NCBI GenBank assembly: GCA_031761405.1
Contig: JASEVX010000003.1
Span: forward strand, 19,018,349-19,082,348
Source of the DNA: Serripes groenlandicus
Lineage: Eukaryota; Mollusca; Bivalvia; Cardiida; Cardiidae
DNA length: 64,000 nucleotides
Reading direction: 5' to 3'
Shown: positions 22,863-33,735 of the stretch, piece after piece
How the letters are laid out: each line of letters starts with the position of its first letter
Position numbering within the stretch: the stretch's first letter is position 1
Notes under the pieces: generated by a model
Database searches by the model: none
Told to the model about the DNA's origin: nothing
Seen by the model: the letters and a program-made list of their open reading frames with translations, nothing else
Translations under genes and position numbers: made by a program

Positions 22863-23450
22863 GAGGCGGGCTGAGGTAACATTACTTCTTCAGCCCTTTC
22901 CTAAATGCATACGCATTATGACGCACCTGCAACAGAGGACGAGTGATAAACATTGTGACAACTAAAGAAATTACTCATAATTAACAATGCTCCAATTTGC
23001 CGAAATATTTTGAACTCTCGTCAATAAATATTTTATTCATTTATTCTGATTTTCCATATTTTTGCTAACTGTTTTTAAAGTTGTATGCTGCAATTTTGTT
23101 GCGCGGGGATTTTTTTTTTTGGTTAACCCTTTTTCACGCGAATATTTTATTTATAATGGGAAAATAAGAAATAACTGGAACTTTTCCCACAAACAAAAAA
23201 TCACTAGCAGACGACTTTGAAAGCATCTAAGCTAAATTGGAAAGGCTCAATAAATTGCAGTTTATTATTGAAAAGATTTAAACAGATTTTGCAAAAGGAG
23301 AAATTGCTAATGTTTCGTCTTGCATAAAGCCCACCATATGGTTACGATGGTAATCCTCCAGGGACCGTGATTTCAAACCTTGACCCGATCATTCATTCTT
23401 TCCTAGGAATAACAAACGTTTGGGTTACAAAGGTCATTCATTATCCACCA
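22863..23450 (+). mobile_element. left flank of unit 1, palindromic MITE pieces
   Basis: Matches 31250-31843 and 38230-38762 plus 40187-40239. It contains worn core pieces of the TTAACCC MITE family (AGAAATTACTCATAATTAAC; GGTTAACCC at 23132). The B-box-like GTGATTTCAAACCT near 23368 hints at another tRNA-derived piece. There is no gene. Confidence 0.5.
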
Positions 23451-25102
23451 TGTGGCAACATAGTCAATATGGGACGGTGGCCAGCTTCCCGTGGTAGAAC
23501 GTGGCTATTTAGTCAAATTGGGAATTTATCCAGCTTCAGGTGGATAGTCTGGCTAAATAGTCAATATGGGACGGTGGCCACACTCCCGTGAAGAGTGTGG
23601 ATAAATAGTCAATATGGGATGGTGGCCACACTTTCCGTGACGAGTGTGGCTAAATAGTCAATATGGGACGGGGGCCACACTCCCGTGAAGAGTGTGGATA
23701 AATAATCAATATGGGATGGTGGCCACACTTTCCGTGACGAGCGTGGCTAAATAGTCAATATGGGATGGTGGCCACACTTTCCGTGACGAGTGTGGCTAAA
23801 TAGTCAATTTGGGACGGTGGCCACACTTTCCGTGACGAGTGTGGATAAAATAATCAGTATGGGACGGTAGCCAGCTTCCTATGAAGAATGTGACTAAATA
23901 GTCCATGTTATGGAATAGCCAGCTACCCCTGAAATGTGTGGCTAAATACTCAATGTGTGACGGTAGCCAGCTTCCAGATAAGAGTGTAGCTAAATAGTCT
24001 ATGTTATATAGTAGCCAGCTTCCAGATAAGATTGTGGCTAGATAGTCAATGTTATACAGTAGCCAGCTACCCGTGAAATGTGTGGTTAAATACTCAGTGT
24101 GTGACGGTAGCCAGCTTCCATATAAGAGTGTTGCTAAATAGTCAATGTTATACGGTAGCCAACTTCCAGATAAGATTGTGGCTAGATAGTCAATGTGGGA
24201 CAGTAGCCAGCTTCCAAATAAAATTGTAGCTAAATAGTTATGGTGTGACGGTAGCCAGGTTTCAGATAATATTGTGGCTAGATAGTCATTGCTGAACGGT
24301 AATCAGCTTACAGATAAGAGTGTGGCTAAATAGTAATTGCTGGACTGTAGGAAGCTTCCAGATAAGATTGTGGCTAAATAGTCATTGCTGGACGGTACCC
24401 AGCTTCCATATAAGATTGTTGCTAAATAGTCATTGCTGGACATTAACCAGTTTCCAGAAAAGATTGTAGCTAAATAGCTTATGTGCGACGGTATCCAGCT
24501 TCCAGATAATATTCTGGCTAAATAGTCAGTGCTTGACTGTAGCCAGCTTCCAGATAAGATTGTGGCTAAATAGTAATTGCTGGACGGTTGTCAGTTTCCA
24601 GATAAAAGTGTGGTCTTAATAGTCAATGTGTGACAGTAGCCAGCTTCTAGATAATAGTGTGGATAAATAGTCATTGCTGGACGGTAGCCAGCTTCCAGAT
24701 AAGATTGTGCATAAATAGTCATTGTTGGATGGTAGCCAGCTTCCAGATAATATTGTGGCTAAATAGTCAATGTTGGACGGTAGCTAGCCTCCAGATAAGA
24801 GTGTGGTTAAATAGTAAATGTGTGAGGGCAGCCAGTTCCTGTGCAGATTGTGTCTAAATGACGGTAGCCAGCTTCCAGATAATATTTTGGTTAAATAGTG
24901 AATGTGTGACGGTAGCAAGCTTACAGATAAAATTGCGGCTATATAGTCAATGTGTAACGGTAGCAAGCTTCCAGATAAGATTGTGGCTAAATGGTTAATG
25001 TGTGACGGTAGCCAGCTTCAAGATAAGATTGTAGCTAAATAGTCAATGTGGAACTGTAGCCAGCTTCCTGATAAGAGTGTCGCTAAATAGTCCATATGGG
25101 AC
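23451..25102 (+). repeat. 48 bp satellite, array in unit 1 (about 34 units)
   Basis: The unit reads TGTGGCTAAATAGTCAATAT then GGGACGGTGGCCAGCTTCCC. The first part carries the GGGACGGTGGCC type. From about 23900 it shifts to a GTGTGACGGTAGCC type with CCAGATAAGATTGTGGC. Monomers are diverged, and there is no spacer structure. Confidence 0.97.
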
Positions 25103-26271
25103 AAACTGTTGAGAACATCGTTAGATCCGTCAATCAATCAATCAAATACAAGTAGATACCTGGTAATGGAGTAATTGTAAGACCTGATCTGTCATGTTGT
25201 CAGACAGTCGGACTCTAGAATAGATCGGCCTTTAATAGTATTTACGCTCTGTTTGTCAATGGAAACTCCTAATTGTAAATTGAAGGGAGGAAGTTTACAT
25301 AAAGCGATCTGCACCCGCGCTAGCAGTGAGTAGTTAGCACGACGTATTATAGACGACGGGAAGCCTATCTGTACATGTTACGGACCGCTGAGACACTTAT
25401 ATATTTGAGCCGCGTTTAGGGCTTCTGCACACCGGCATGTATCTGCGTACAGAGCCGATTCAGACAAGCCTATGTACAGTCTCGGCAGAGTCTTAATTGA
25501 TCGCCTGCGTGTTATTTAGCCCTACATGTATATTTCGACAAAACACGACGGATTAGACAAAATGATCTGAAACAATACTGTTCAAAAATACAAACTTGTA
25601 CCTTGTCTCATGCACTGGCTCATTTAGGAAGCCATTGCGGTCGGACGATTAATCGAAGATCATCGCTCTGGCGTTTAAAGTCGTCTGCTGCAGATTGATG
25701 TTTGTGCGTAAGTGATAAAAATGGCGCCCTATCTGAAGCTATACTGTTTGCAATGGAAGAAATATTTTTCTATGTCTCTTTTTATGGTTGTCAAACAATG
25801 AGCATACTTCGTTAACAAAACAAAAAAGAAATATCTTTACAAATACACACTGATTATATCGTAGAGCATTCCAACTTGCTGATCACCCTGAGTCCCTGAC
25901 ATCAATATTCTTAGCCGTTTTTCATGTGGCTTTGTTTCAGCCCTCAGCTGAAAGGTGGTTAACTATGTTCCGATGTCTACAGACGGGAGGGTAGTTTGTT
26001 ATGCTTATGATTACGAAATTCTGAGACCCGAGTATAAATCAAGGGACCCCTTTTTGTCCCAAAAGCGAGATCTCAAATCAGCAATCTGTTGTTACGGCAA
26101 CAGTCATCTAACACTTCCGATAGTTTCCTTCTATTACCACTATCAAATTCCGACATACCAATATACATGTTAGTCATATCACACTCAAACCATCCATCAG
26201 AGTGTTCAACCCTTCACCACATACAACAAAAATGTAGCAAACGTCTTTGAAAACATCTAGACAAACAGTGA
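25103..26271 (+). repeat. right flank of unit 1
   Basis: Matches 33736-35362 and 44023-45671. It contains a short TCAA run near 25130 and, near 25938, a TTTGTTTCAG acceptor-like site. The 72-codon ORF at 25955 has a counterpart in unit 2 but is not conserved as protein (see rejected). The end (26205-26265) is one half of a palindromic MITE. Confidence 0.6.
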
Positions 26272-26345
26272 GTGAAAAAAACCTCATAATCCCTGGATTG
26301 ACAATCTGCGTCGCTATCGATTGAGCTACCGGGGCTCGGCAAAAT
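26272..26345 (-). repeat. tRNA-derived SINE S4, truncated copy
   Basis: On the minus strand it starts CCCCGGTAGCTCAATCGATA, an A-box region, with TCAATCCAGGGATTATG following. Only the head remains; the body seen in units 2 and 3 is deleted. Confidence 0.6.
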
Positions 26346-26436
26346 AGGGAGTATCTCTACAAAAGTAACATACCAATCCAAATGAGCTGTTTCTCCTCTT
26401 TAAACTTGTCACAATATTGTAAAAGTCGTCTGCTGC

Positions 26437-26620
26437 AGCCTAAACATGCCGCACAGTCTTACCTGGATAGACACTTTTCGCCTCCTGTGGATTTTCTGTT
26501 TCAGGAATCATTACTCTATACCTCTATCCCCCTGAGATGGAATGTGTCGGCCCGGATCAGTATCTTGGTCGATATATTACGCATAGGCCATAATGATGGT
26601 TTTCTCGCGGGACGGCTCAA
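26437..26620 (-). mobile_element. bivalve-type MITE, nearly complete
   Basis: Both internal cores are present (GCCGCACAGTCTTACC and GTGTCGGCCCGGATCAG), as is the right terminal repeat GGTTTTCTCGCGGGACGGCTC. The left terminal repeat is lost at the junction with GTCGTCTGCTGCAG of another MITE, so it probably marks a deletion edge. Confidence 0.65.
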
Positions 26621-27131
26621 TTGTCTTTATTGTATGTTCTATTAGTCTACTTCCACGTGTTTTTACTTCTTGTAACATTCAATGGTCAAATATTCATAAT
26701 TTAACGAATTAATAATAATCACGATAATTATGGGTTGACGATTCAAAATTGATGTGGAAATAAAAGTTAAAATTATCAAACAAAGGGAAGGAACTCGTGC
26801 AAGTTTACCGCTTTTCATCTCAGGCGGATTTGAAAATGGATTTGATTTTCCAGTATTAAATTGAAACTTAGAACGAAATGAAATCGATTGTTTTTTATGT
26901 TTTGCTTTTAAATAGTTATTGAAAAGAAAATAGGGTTCCTTTTCCGTTTTTCTTGTTACTAACTACTACAAAACGGTAAAGGAAAATCATTGGGCTTCCT
27001 TTTTCTTTTTTCTTCTTTAAGATTGAAAAGCTATAAAAGAAAGGATGGTATATACAATAACTGGGTCTTTCATTTATATACATAAGTTTTTCTGAAAAGT
27101 AGCAAGTCTCACGCTAAAAGATTAATTGAGC
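26621..27131. repeat. AT-rich block shared by units 1, 2 and 3
   Basis: Matches 37188-37640 and parts of 50560-50830 and 51419-51560. It includes GGAACTCGTGCAAGTTTACC and GGATGGTATATACAA. No gene. Homology with the other units stops near 27075. Confidence 0.6.
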
Positions 27132-27660
27132 TTAAAGGGACTGAACACCATAATGGTCCAAAATCGTTATATTTTATACTTATTCTAATTAATCCACAAT
27201 ACGTCGATATATATGTAACGGAATATTGTAGAAGGTCGTACAAGTCTTGTTTTTCATTATTTCATAGGAAATAAGCAGTTAAAAAAACGTCCGCTCCGTG
27301 TTTTCCCGTTTAAAAATACCGTGGAATTTGTGGATTCAATTCGGCATTCTCTAACACTATCGACTCATTACATTCATGTATGAGTGGGTGTAAGGAACGA
27401 CAACTCTGCGAAGGAGATTGTCAATTCGGTTTAAGTGATCACGTGATAAATATACAGCGATATGTTTAGATTTACTGGGTTACTAATCCAGTAGATTTTA
27501 CAATGCAAAATAACGAAAAATCTCCGCAATATTAATAGTGTGCATATATTGTAGTACATCAGTCAGCAAATCTCAATGCCTTACATGCAAAAACATCAAG
27601 GTAATAGCAATTTCTAACAATTTTCTTTTTTTTTTCTCATATGGGATTCAGTCCCTTTAA
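27132..27660 (+). mobile_element. 529 bp MITE with TTAAAGGGACTGAA inverted repeats
   Basis: The left end TTAAAGGGACTGAACACCA and the right end TGGGATTCAGTCCCTTTAA are inverted copies over 14 bases. The outermost TTAA at each side could be a TTAA target duplication, as made by piggyBac-type elements, but it could also be part of the repeat. There is no ORF inside, so it is non-autonomous. It abuts the LINE exactly. Confidence 0.75.
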
Positions 27661-27816
27661 CACGCGCGCACTTCTGCGCGAGCTACCTCACGGACATAAC
27701 TTCCGCCTAGACGCGAATGGCCGAATCAAGCAGCGACCCACCGGAGGTACGTCAGCCGCACCAGATACCACCAACACACCAGCATCGCAGACAGAATAGG
27801 ATGGACCCCGGGGACG

Positions 27817-28600
27817 CTCAAGGTCGCTCACTTAAACGTCGGGAGATGGACACCGAATAACCACGACTTCCACTGTGCTATAATCAGTGCCATAGACGCT
27901 GACATTTACACTATATGCGAAACTCATCTATTAAGGAACAATGTTATATCTATTGCTAATTACACTTGGTTTGGTTTTAATAGAAGTGAATTACACATAA
28001 ACGCTCGAAAAGGGTCTGGAGCTAATGGTATACTTATAAAACACTGTCTGCTTGAATATTATGACGTAAATATTCTTGACAAATCTATTGAGGGCATATT
28101 ACTCATTGAACTGTGCAACAAGGAAACTAACGCAACTTTTCTAATTTTCTCATGCTACCTACCTCCTGAAAACTCGGTTTGGGGTAGAGATTCACAAACA
28201 TTCTTTTCACATATTTTGTCATTGATGTATTTGCATAACAATTGTGACTTCGTTTTGTTATCCGGTGACTTTAACTCACGTACTGGTAACCTGTTTGATA
28301 TAATGCATAAAGTTGACCAATTGCCTTCAAGAACTGTTATTTATAATTGTATTAATCAGCATGGTCGCGATTTCATAGACTTTCTGAATGATTCTAAGCT
28401 ATGTGTATTTAATGGTCGGTTTTTAGACAGTTCACATGCATCTCTCCCAAGGGTAAATCTGTTGTTGATTATTTTTGTGTATCACATGACCGTTATGATA
28501 ATTGTTTTTCATTTGAGGTGTTACCGATACAATCAATAGTTGATAAGTATAAACTTCATGGCTACTTAGATCAAAGATGCCTGACCACTCACTGTTACTG
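27817..28600 (+). pseudogene. LINE endonuclease domain
   Basis: The frame begins LKVAHLNVGRW (27817). It then has ICETHL, GSGANGILIK, SCYLPPENSVWGRDSQ and LLSGDFNSRTGN (about 28257-28292). These are the N-, E- and GDFN-type motifs of an exonuclease-endonuclease-phosphatase fold that nicks target DNA for priming. The frame shifts near 28445: the continuation PKGKSVVDYFCVSHDRYD is in another frame, and MPDHSLLLGQFKIS is in a third near 28578. Confidence 0.85.
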
Positions 28601-28629
28601 GGCCAGTTCAAAATAAGCGGATTAACGGG

Positions 28630-29440
28630 TTGCATGACAACATAAGCAGTTATGATGACGCTCACTCTGCTAACGGACCGAAATACAAACTTTACAAAAT
28701 ACAATGCAACTTTATGGACAGTGTTATTGCACGTAATGCATTAATTGAAGTGATAACCTTGATTGAAAATAGCCGAGAGAGCCAAGAGGTAATAGACTCA
28801 ATATATTCAGAACTATGTGAAGCAATAAATGATGAAATGCGCCGAACTATACCTACATATACGACGTCGAAGCGCATCGGTAAACGATGATAATACCAAT
28901 TCATCAGGACCCTAGCTCGGACAAAAGGACGCCGTTAAATTACCGCGGGATTAGCCTCCTTTCTTGCATCAGCCCAGGTGTACAGTGCCCTTGTGAATAA
29001 AATGCTAACTTGTTCCCTTGAAGAATACAACTTACTCGCCGACGAACAAAATGGGTTTGGAAAGGACCGCTCGTGTGAGGACAACATTTTCACTCTAAAC
29101 AGCATTGTCAATAATAACGCAAATGTGTTCACTGCCTACATCGACCTTAAGAAGGCGTTCGATTTTGTGGACAGGGACTTGATGCTATACAAAATATTGC
29201 TTTTGGGTGTCGATGGTAACATATATAACAGCATTAAGTCAATCTACAAGCATACGACGTCCACAATTAAAATTAACAACAAGTTGACAGAATGGTTTGA
29301 CTGTAAATCTGGGGTAGCTCAAGGAAATAATTTGTCGCCGACAATTTTTGCCGCATTTGTTAATGACCTAGTAACTGAAATCAATGACCTTGGCATTGGT
29401 GTGCAAGTCGGTGACCTCTATGTGTCCATGCTGATGATAT
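28630..29440 (+). pseudogene. LINE linker and reverse transcriptase, first part
   Basis: The linker ends TSKRIGKR then TGA at 28888. RT motifs follow almost at once (about 28930): LNYRGISLLSC, ADEQNGFGKDRSCEDN, YIDLKKAFDFVDRD (motif A) and GVAQGNNLSP (motif B). Intact relatives have on the order of 200 residues between GKR and LNYRG, so an internal deletion at about 28890 is likely. The frame fails at about 29420, just before the catalytic motif C. Confidence 0.85.
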
Positions 29441-30605
29441 AGTGATAATTGCTAACTCTGAAAGAAACTTACAGAATATGCTCAATACTCTTCACGGTTG
29501 GTGCAAGAAATGGCGAGTTCTCATAAACACCTCTAAATCTAAATGCATGCATTTCCGGCGTCCACGGACGAGGCAAACAGACTTTCGTTTCCAAGTTGGT
29601 GACAACGTGCTCGAAACTGTTTCCGGATATAGATATCTCGGAGTAGTCCTCGCAGACGAAGGTAACTTTGTATCGAAGCGCTCAGTCGCGGAGCAGGAAG
29701 AGCCATAGGTAGCCTTATTCACAAAATAAGCGGCTTTAAAGACTTCGGCTTCAAATCATATGAAAAGTTATTCAACAGTTGCATTGTACCGATACTGGAT
29801 TACTGTTCAAGTATATGGGATTATAAACATTACCAAGCCAGTGATAATGTTCAACACAGAGCCATACGTTACTTTTTGGGTGTACATCGTTTCGCTCCTA
29901 CTGCTGCCATTTCCGGTGACGTCGGATGGCTCCTAGCACAATTGCGGAGAAGGCTAAATAAGCTCCGCTTATGCAACAGGCTCATAATTATGGACAGCGA
30001 TAGAATTATAAAATGGGTGTTTGAAAGTGAATATAATAACCCGCGCACGAACAATTGGTGTAATGAGATCAAATCGATCATGGGTGACCTTCAATTAGCC
30101 GCTCACTACAACTCCAAATCTACAGTCGACCTACAATCAGCAAGGCTACTCATATTCAACGTTCACAACGTACGCTGGGCCCAATCATTAAAGTCGTCGC
30201 CAACATTACGGACATACAGGTCGTTTAAAGACCTTAGAAATGGAGAAATATGTGACGCTAAATTTCTCAAAACATGAACGCTCCACCATGGCACAATTCC
30301 GTTGTGGAATCCTCCCTTTGCGGATCGAGACTGGTCGTTACGTCAACGAGCCCCTGGACGAACGGTTATGCACCATGTGCGACGCCGGACAAATCGAGTC
30401 TGAGATTCACTTTCTCCTCGACTGCAAACTTTATGATGAAATCAGACGAGATATTTACCTCAATTTATTAGGTGAAAATACATTTAGCTCAAAAACGCCC
30501 CTCGAAAAATTAAAGTACCTTTTAAATGAGTGCACTAGGAAAACTGCAAAATTCTTAGTAAAAGCGTATGCTCTTAGGAGAAGCAGGTTATATAGTCGTG
30601 TGTAA
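29427..30605 (+). pseudogene. LINE reverse transcriptase end and C-terminal zinc-knuckle region
   Basis: Motif C reads HADDIVI (29427) in a frame shifted from the preceding ORF; Y is replaced by H but both catalytic Asp remain. Downstream is the thumb (KWRVLINTSKSKCMHF), a frame change near 29700, then the long C-terminal region to 30277. A further shift follows, and the final ORF ends at 30605 with CTMCDAGQIESEIHFLLDC, the C-x2-C-x9-H-x4-C tail typical of such LINEs. Confidence 0.8.
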
Positions 30606-30796
30606 AATTGCAACAAGTTATTTAACATTTACCATGAAGTATGTGAAAGCATTTTGTATGACAATGCCATATTATCGTATCAATTAATTTATGTATAATG
30701 ATTGTGACTATATATGTACATTTGTAGCTAACAATTTCCATTTTATATACCAACTATTGCATTGGCATATACCCATAAACTTTTGCCTAAGCAATA

Positions 30797-30914
30797 TGAA
30801 CCGTTTCACGAGAAAGCCAAAATTATGAATAATGTATCGATCCAGATCAGCCTGCTCAGTCCACGCAGGCTAATCCGGGACGACACATTCCGTCTCAGGG
30901 GGATAGAGGTATAG
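30797..30914 (+). mobile_element. half of the bivalve-type MITE, unit 1
   Basis: Starts like the terminal repeat (AACCGTTTCACGAGAAAGCC), contains CAGGCTAATCCGGGACGACA and stops at GGGGATAGAGGTATAG. The same half-element ends at the same base in units 2 (37893) and 3 (51815), so truncation predates the duplication. Confidence 0.65.
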
Positions 30915-30984
30915 AGGTGATTGGAAGATAGCCATATTGAATGATATAGGAAAATGGAGGAAACACTCAAATCAAGGCCCGTCT

Positions 30985-31255
30985 TGTGGTATTCTTGTGG
31001 GTTCTGTTTGTTTGGTGTTTTACACTTTCACACAATTGTTCAGTTATATCACGGCATTTCCTGGGTAACTACTGGTCTATTTAACCGAACACCAGCCATA
31101 CAGTCGTAAAGCTAAACCCGCAACACTGGGCGCCAAGGATAGCAGTCATTACTACCATTGTTAAAGTATTTGGTATGACCTGACCGAAGATCGAACCCGC
31201 GACCTCCCGATCTGGAAGCGGACGCTCTACCTCTACTCCACCGAGCGAGTCCATG
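30985..31255 (-). repeat. tRNA-derived SINE S5, unit 1/2 boundary
   Basis: On the minus strand the head reads CTCGGTGGAGTAGAGGTAGA (A box) and CGCGGGTTCGATCTTCGG (B box GGTTCGATC). The body continues to about 30985. Copies lie at 37935 and 51850, plus a relic at 22836. I use it as the landmark dividing the segmental units. Confidence 0.7.
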
Positions 31256-31843
31256 AGGCGGTTGAGTATACCTTACTTCTTCGTCTGCCCATTTCCAAAT
31301 GCATACGTATTATGACGCACCTGCAACAGACGACGCGGGAAAATATTGTGGCAAAAGGAGAATTACTCATAATTTACAATGTCCCATTTGCCAAAATATT
31401 TTCAACTCTCGTCAATATTTATTATAATCTTTTATTCTGATTTTGCATTTTTTGTCTCTTTTTAATGTTTGCTGCAGCTTTCTTGCGTGGGGAAAAGAGT
31501 TTTTAAATCCTTCTTTCAGGCGAATATTTTATATATAATGGGAACATAAGAAATAACTGGAACCTTTTCCACGAACAACACATCTGTATCAGACGACTTT
31601 GAAAGCATCTAAGCAAAAAAGGAAAGGCTCAATAAATGATAGTTTAATTTTTGAAAAGGGTTAAACAGATTTTGAAAAAGGAGAAATTACTAATGTTGCT
31701 ACAATCGTCTTGCATAAAGCCCACGATATGGTGACGATGGTTATCCTCCAGGGACCGTTATTTCAAACCCTGACTCGATCTATCATTCATTCTTTCCGAA
31801 AAATAAAAACGTTTGGGTTACTAAGGTCATTCATTATCCACCA
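31250..31843 (+). mobile_element. left flank of unit 2
   Basis: Same content as 22863-23450, with MITE core pieces. It ends TTTGGGTTACTAAGGTCATT before the satellite. No gene. Confidence 0.5.
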
Positions 31844-33735
31844 TGTGGCAACATAGTCACTATGGGACGGTGGCCAACTTTCTGTGGAAGAGTGTGGCTA
31901 TTAGTCAAATTGGGACTTTATCCAGCTTATGGTGGATCGTCTAGCTAAATAGTCAATATGGGATGGTGGCCACACTCCCGTGGAAAGTGTGACTAAATAG
32001 TCAATATGAGACGGTGGCCTCCTGTGGATAGTGTGGCAACATAGTAATTATGGGACGGTGGCCAGCTTCCCGTGGAGAGTGTGGCAACATAGTTAATATG
32101 GAGCGGTAGTCAGCTTCCTATCGAGAGTGTTAAACATAGTCAGTATATAACGATGACCAGCTTCCCGAGGAAGAGTGTGGCTATTTAGTCAAACTAGGAC
32201 TTTAGGTGGAGAGTTTAGCTAAATAGTCAATATGGGACGGTGGCCAGCTACCCGTGAATATTGTGGCTAAATAGTCAATATCGGACGATGGCCAGCTACC
32301 AGTGGAGAGTGTGACTAGATAGTCAACATGGGACGGTGGCCAGCTTCCCGTGAAGAGTGTGGCTAACTAGTCAATATGGGACGGTGGCCAGCTTCCCGTG
32401 AAGAGTGTGGCTAACTAGTCAATATGGGACGGTGGCCAGCTTTCCGTGAAGCGTGTGGCTAACTAGTCAATATAGGAAGGTAGCCAGCTTCCTGTGAAGA
32501 GTGTGGCTAACTAGTCAATATAGGACGGTAGCCAGCTTCTCGTGAAGATTGTGGATAAATAGTCAATATTGGACAGTTGCCAGCTTCCCGTGCATAGTGT
32601 GGCAACATAGACAATATGGGACGGTGGCAAGCTTCCCGTAGACAGTGTGGCAACATAGTCAATATGGGACAGTGGCCACACTCCCGTGAATATTGTGTTT
32701 AAAAAGTCAATATGGGACGGTAGCCAGCATCCTGTAAAAAGAGTGGCTAAATAGTCAATATGGGACTTCAGCTAGCTTCCAGGGAAGAGTGTGGCTAAAT
32801 AGTCAATGTGTGACAGTAGCCAGCTTCAAGATAAGATTGCGTCTAAATAGTCAATATGTGACGGTAGCCAGCTTCCAGATAAGATTGTATCTAAATAGTC
32901 AATGTGTGAGCGTAGCCAGCTTCCAGCTAAGATTCTGGCTAAATAGTCAATGTGGAGCGGTAGTCAGCTTCCAGATAAGATTGTAGATAAATAGTCAATG
33001 TGTGACAGTAGCCAGCTTCCTATTAAGATCGTGGCTAAATAGTCAATGTGCCAGTAGCCAGATTCCAGATAAGATTGGTGCTAATTAGTCACTATTTGAC
33101 AGTAGCCGGCTTCAAGATAAGATTGTAGCTTAATAGTCAAAGTGTTACAGTAGCCACCTTCCAGATAAGATTGTTGATAAGTTGTCAATGTGGAACGGTA
33201 GCCAGCTTCTAGATCAGATTGTTGCTAAATAGTCAATATGTGAGGGGAGCTAGCTTCCTTTGAAGATTGTGTCTAAATAGTCAATGTGTGACGGTAGCCG
33301 GCTTCCAGATAAAGTTGTGGATAAATATTCAATGTGTGACAGCAACCAGCTTCCAGATAATATTGTGGCTAAATAATAAATATATGAGGGGAGCCAGCTT
33401 CCTGTGAAGATTGTGGCTAAATAGTCATAGTGAGACGGTAGCCAGCTTCCTGTTAAGATTGTGGCTAAAAAGTAAGTGTTTGACGGTAGCCAGCTACTAG
33501 ATAATATTTTGGCTAAATAGTCAAAGTGTGACAGTAGCCAGCTTCCAAAAAGATTGTGGATAAATAGTCAATATCTGATAAGAGTGCGGCTAAAAAGTCA
33601 ATGTGTGACGGTAGCCAGCTTCCTGTTAAGATTCTGGCTAAATAGTCAATGTGGAACGGTTGCCAGCTTCCAGATAAAATTGTGGCTAGATATTCAATGT
33701 TGGACAGTAGATAGCTTCATGTGAAGACTTTTGTG
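31844..33735 (+). repeat. 48 bp satellite, array in unit 2 (about 39 units)
   Basis: Same two-zone order as in unit 1: GGGACGGTGGCC-type monomers first, GTGTGACGGTAGCC with CCAGATAAGATTGT later (from about 32790). Three nearly identical monomers with GGCTAACTAG lie at 32353-32500. Confidence 0.97.

Larger units (their letters stand above)
27661..30725 (+). mobile_element. non-LTR retrotransposon (LINE), decayed, present only in unit 1
   Basis: This element has an apurinic-type endonuclease, a reverse transcriptase and a C-terminal CCHC region, in that order, all on +, followed by a short 3' UTR. Units 2 and 3 lack it, so it arrived after the unit duplicated, or in this copy only. At least four frame changes and an internal loss show it is inactive. 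The sequence style (LKVAHLNVGRW start, GVAQGNNLSP, C-x2-C-x9-H-x4-C tail) is like CR1/Jockey-related LINEs of bivalves; I cannot name the clade without a search. Confidence 0.85.
22836..31221 (+). repeat. segmental duplication unit 1
   Basis: This is the first of three tandem units. Order: relic of SINE S5 (22836-22862), left flank with MITE pieces to 23450, 48 bp satellite, right flank 25103-26435, MITE, AT-rich block to about 27075, an insertion of about 3.65 kb (MITE plus LINE), then MITE and SINE S5 to 31221. Compared with units 2 and 3 it lacks about 1.4 kb between 26435 and the next MITE. It also lacks the SINE S6 block (about 25555). Confidence 0.85.

Noticed and set aside
16134..22965. 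Long ORFs (up to 547 residues) on + and up to 389 residues on -, with 17-residue periods
   Set aside because: The 51 bp consensus has no stop triplet on + in any frame and one open frame on -. All frames are open at once, starts are arbitrary, and composition follows the repeat. No protein is supported.
23451..25102. CRISPR-like array of regularly spaced repeats
   Set aside because: The monomers are contiguous diverged copies with no unique spacers, and the genome is eukaryotic.
25955..26173. 72-residue ORF with a same-length partner at 35049 and an acceptor-like TTTCAG upstream
   Set aside because: Nearly all base differences between the copies change amino acids, and the third copy is frameshifted, so there is no sign of protein conservation.
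30985..31255. Functional tRNA genes at the SINE heads (also 7571, 34566, 45900, 59830)
   Set aside because: A and B boxes are present but acceptor and anticodon stems do not pair, bodies continue as SINEs, and copies are repeated with them.
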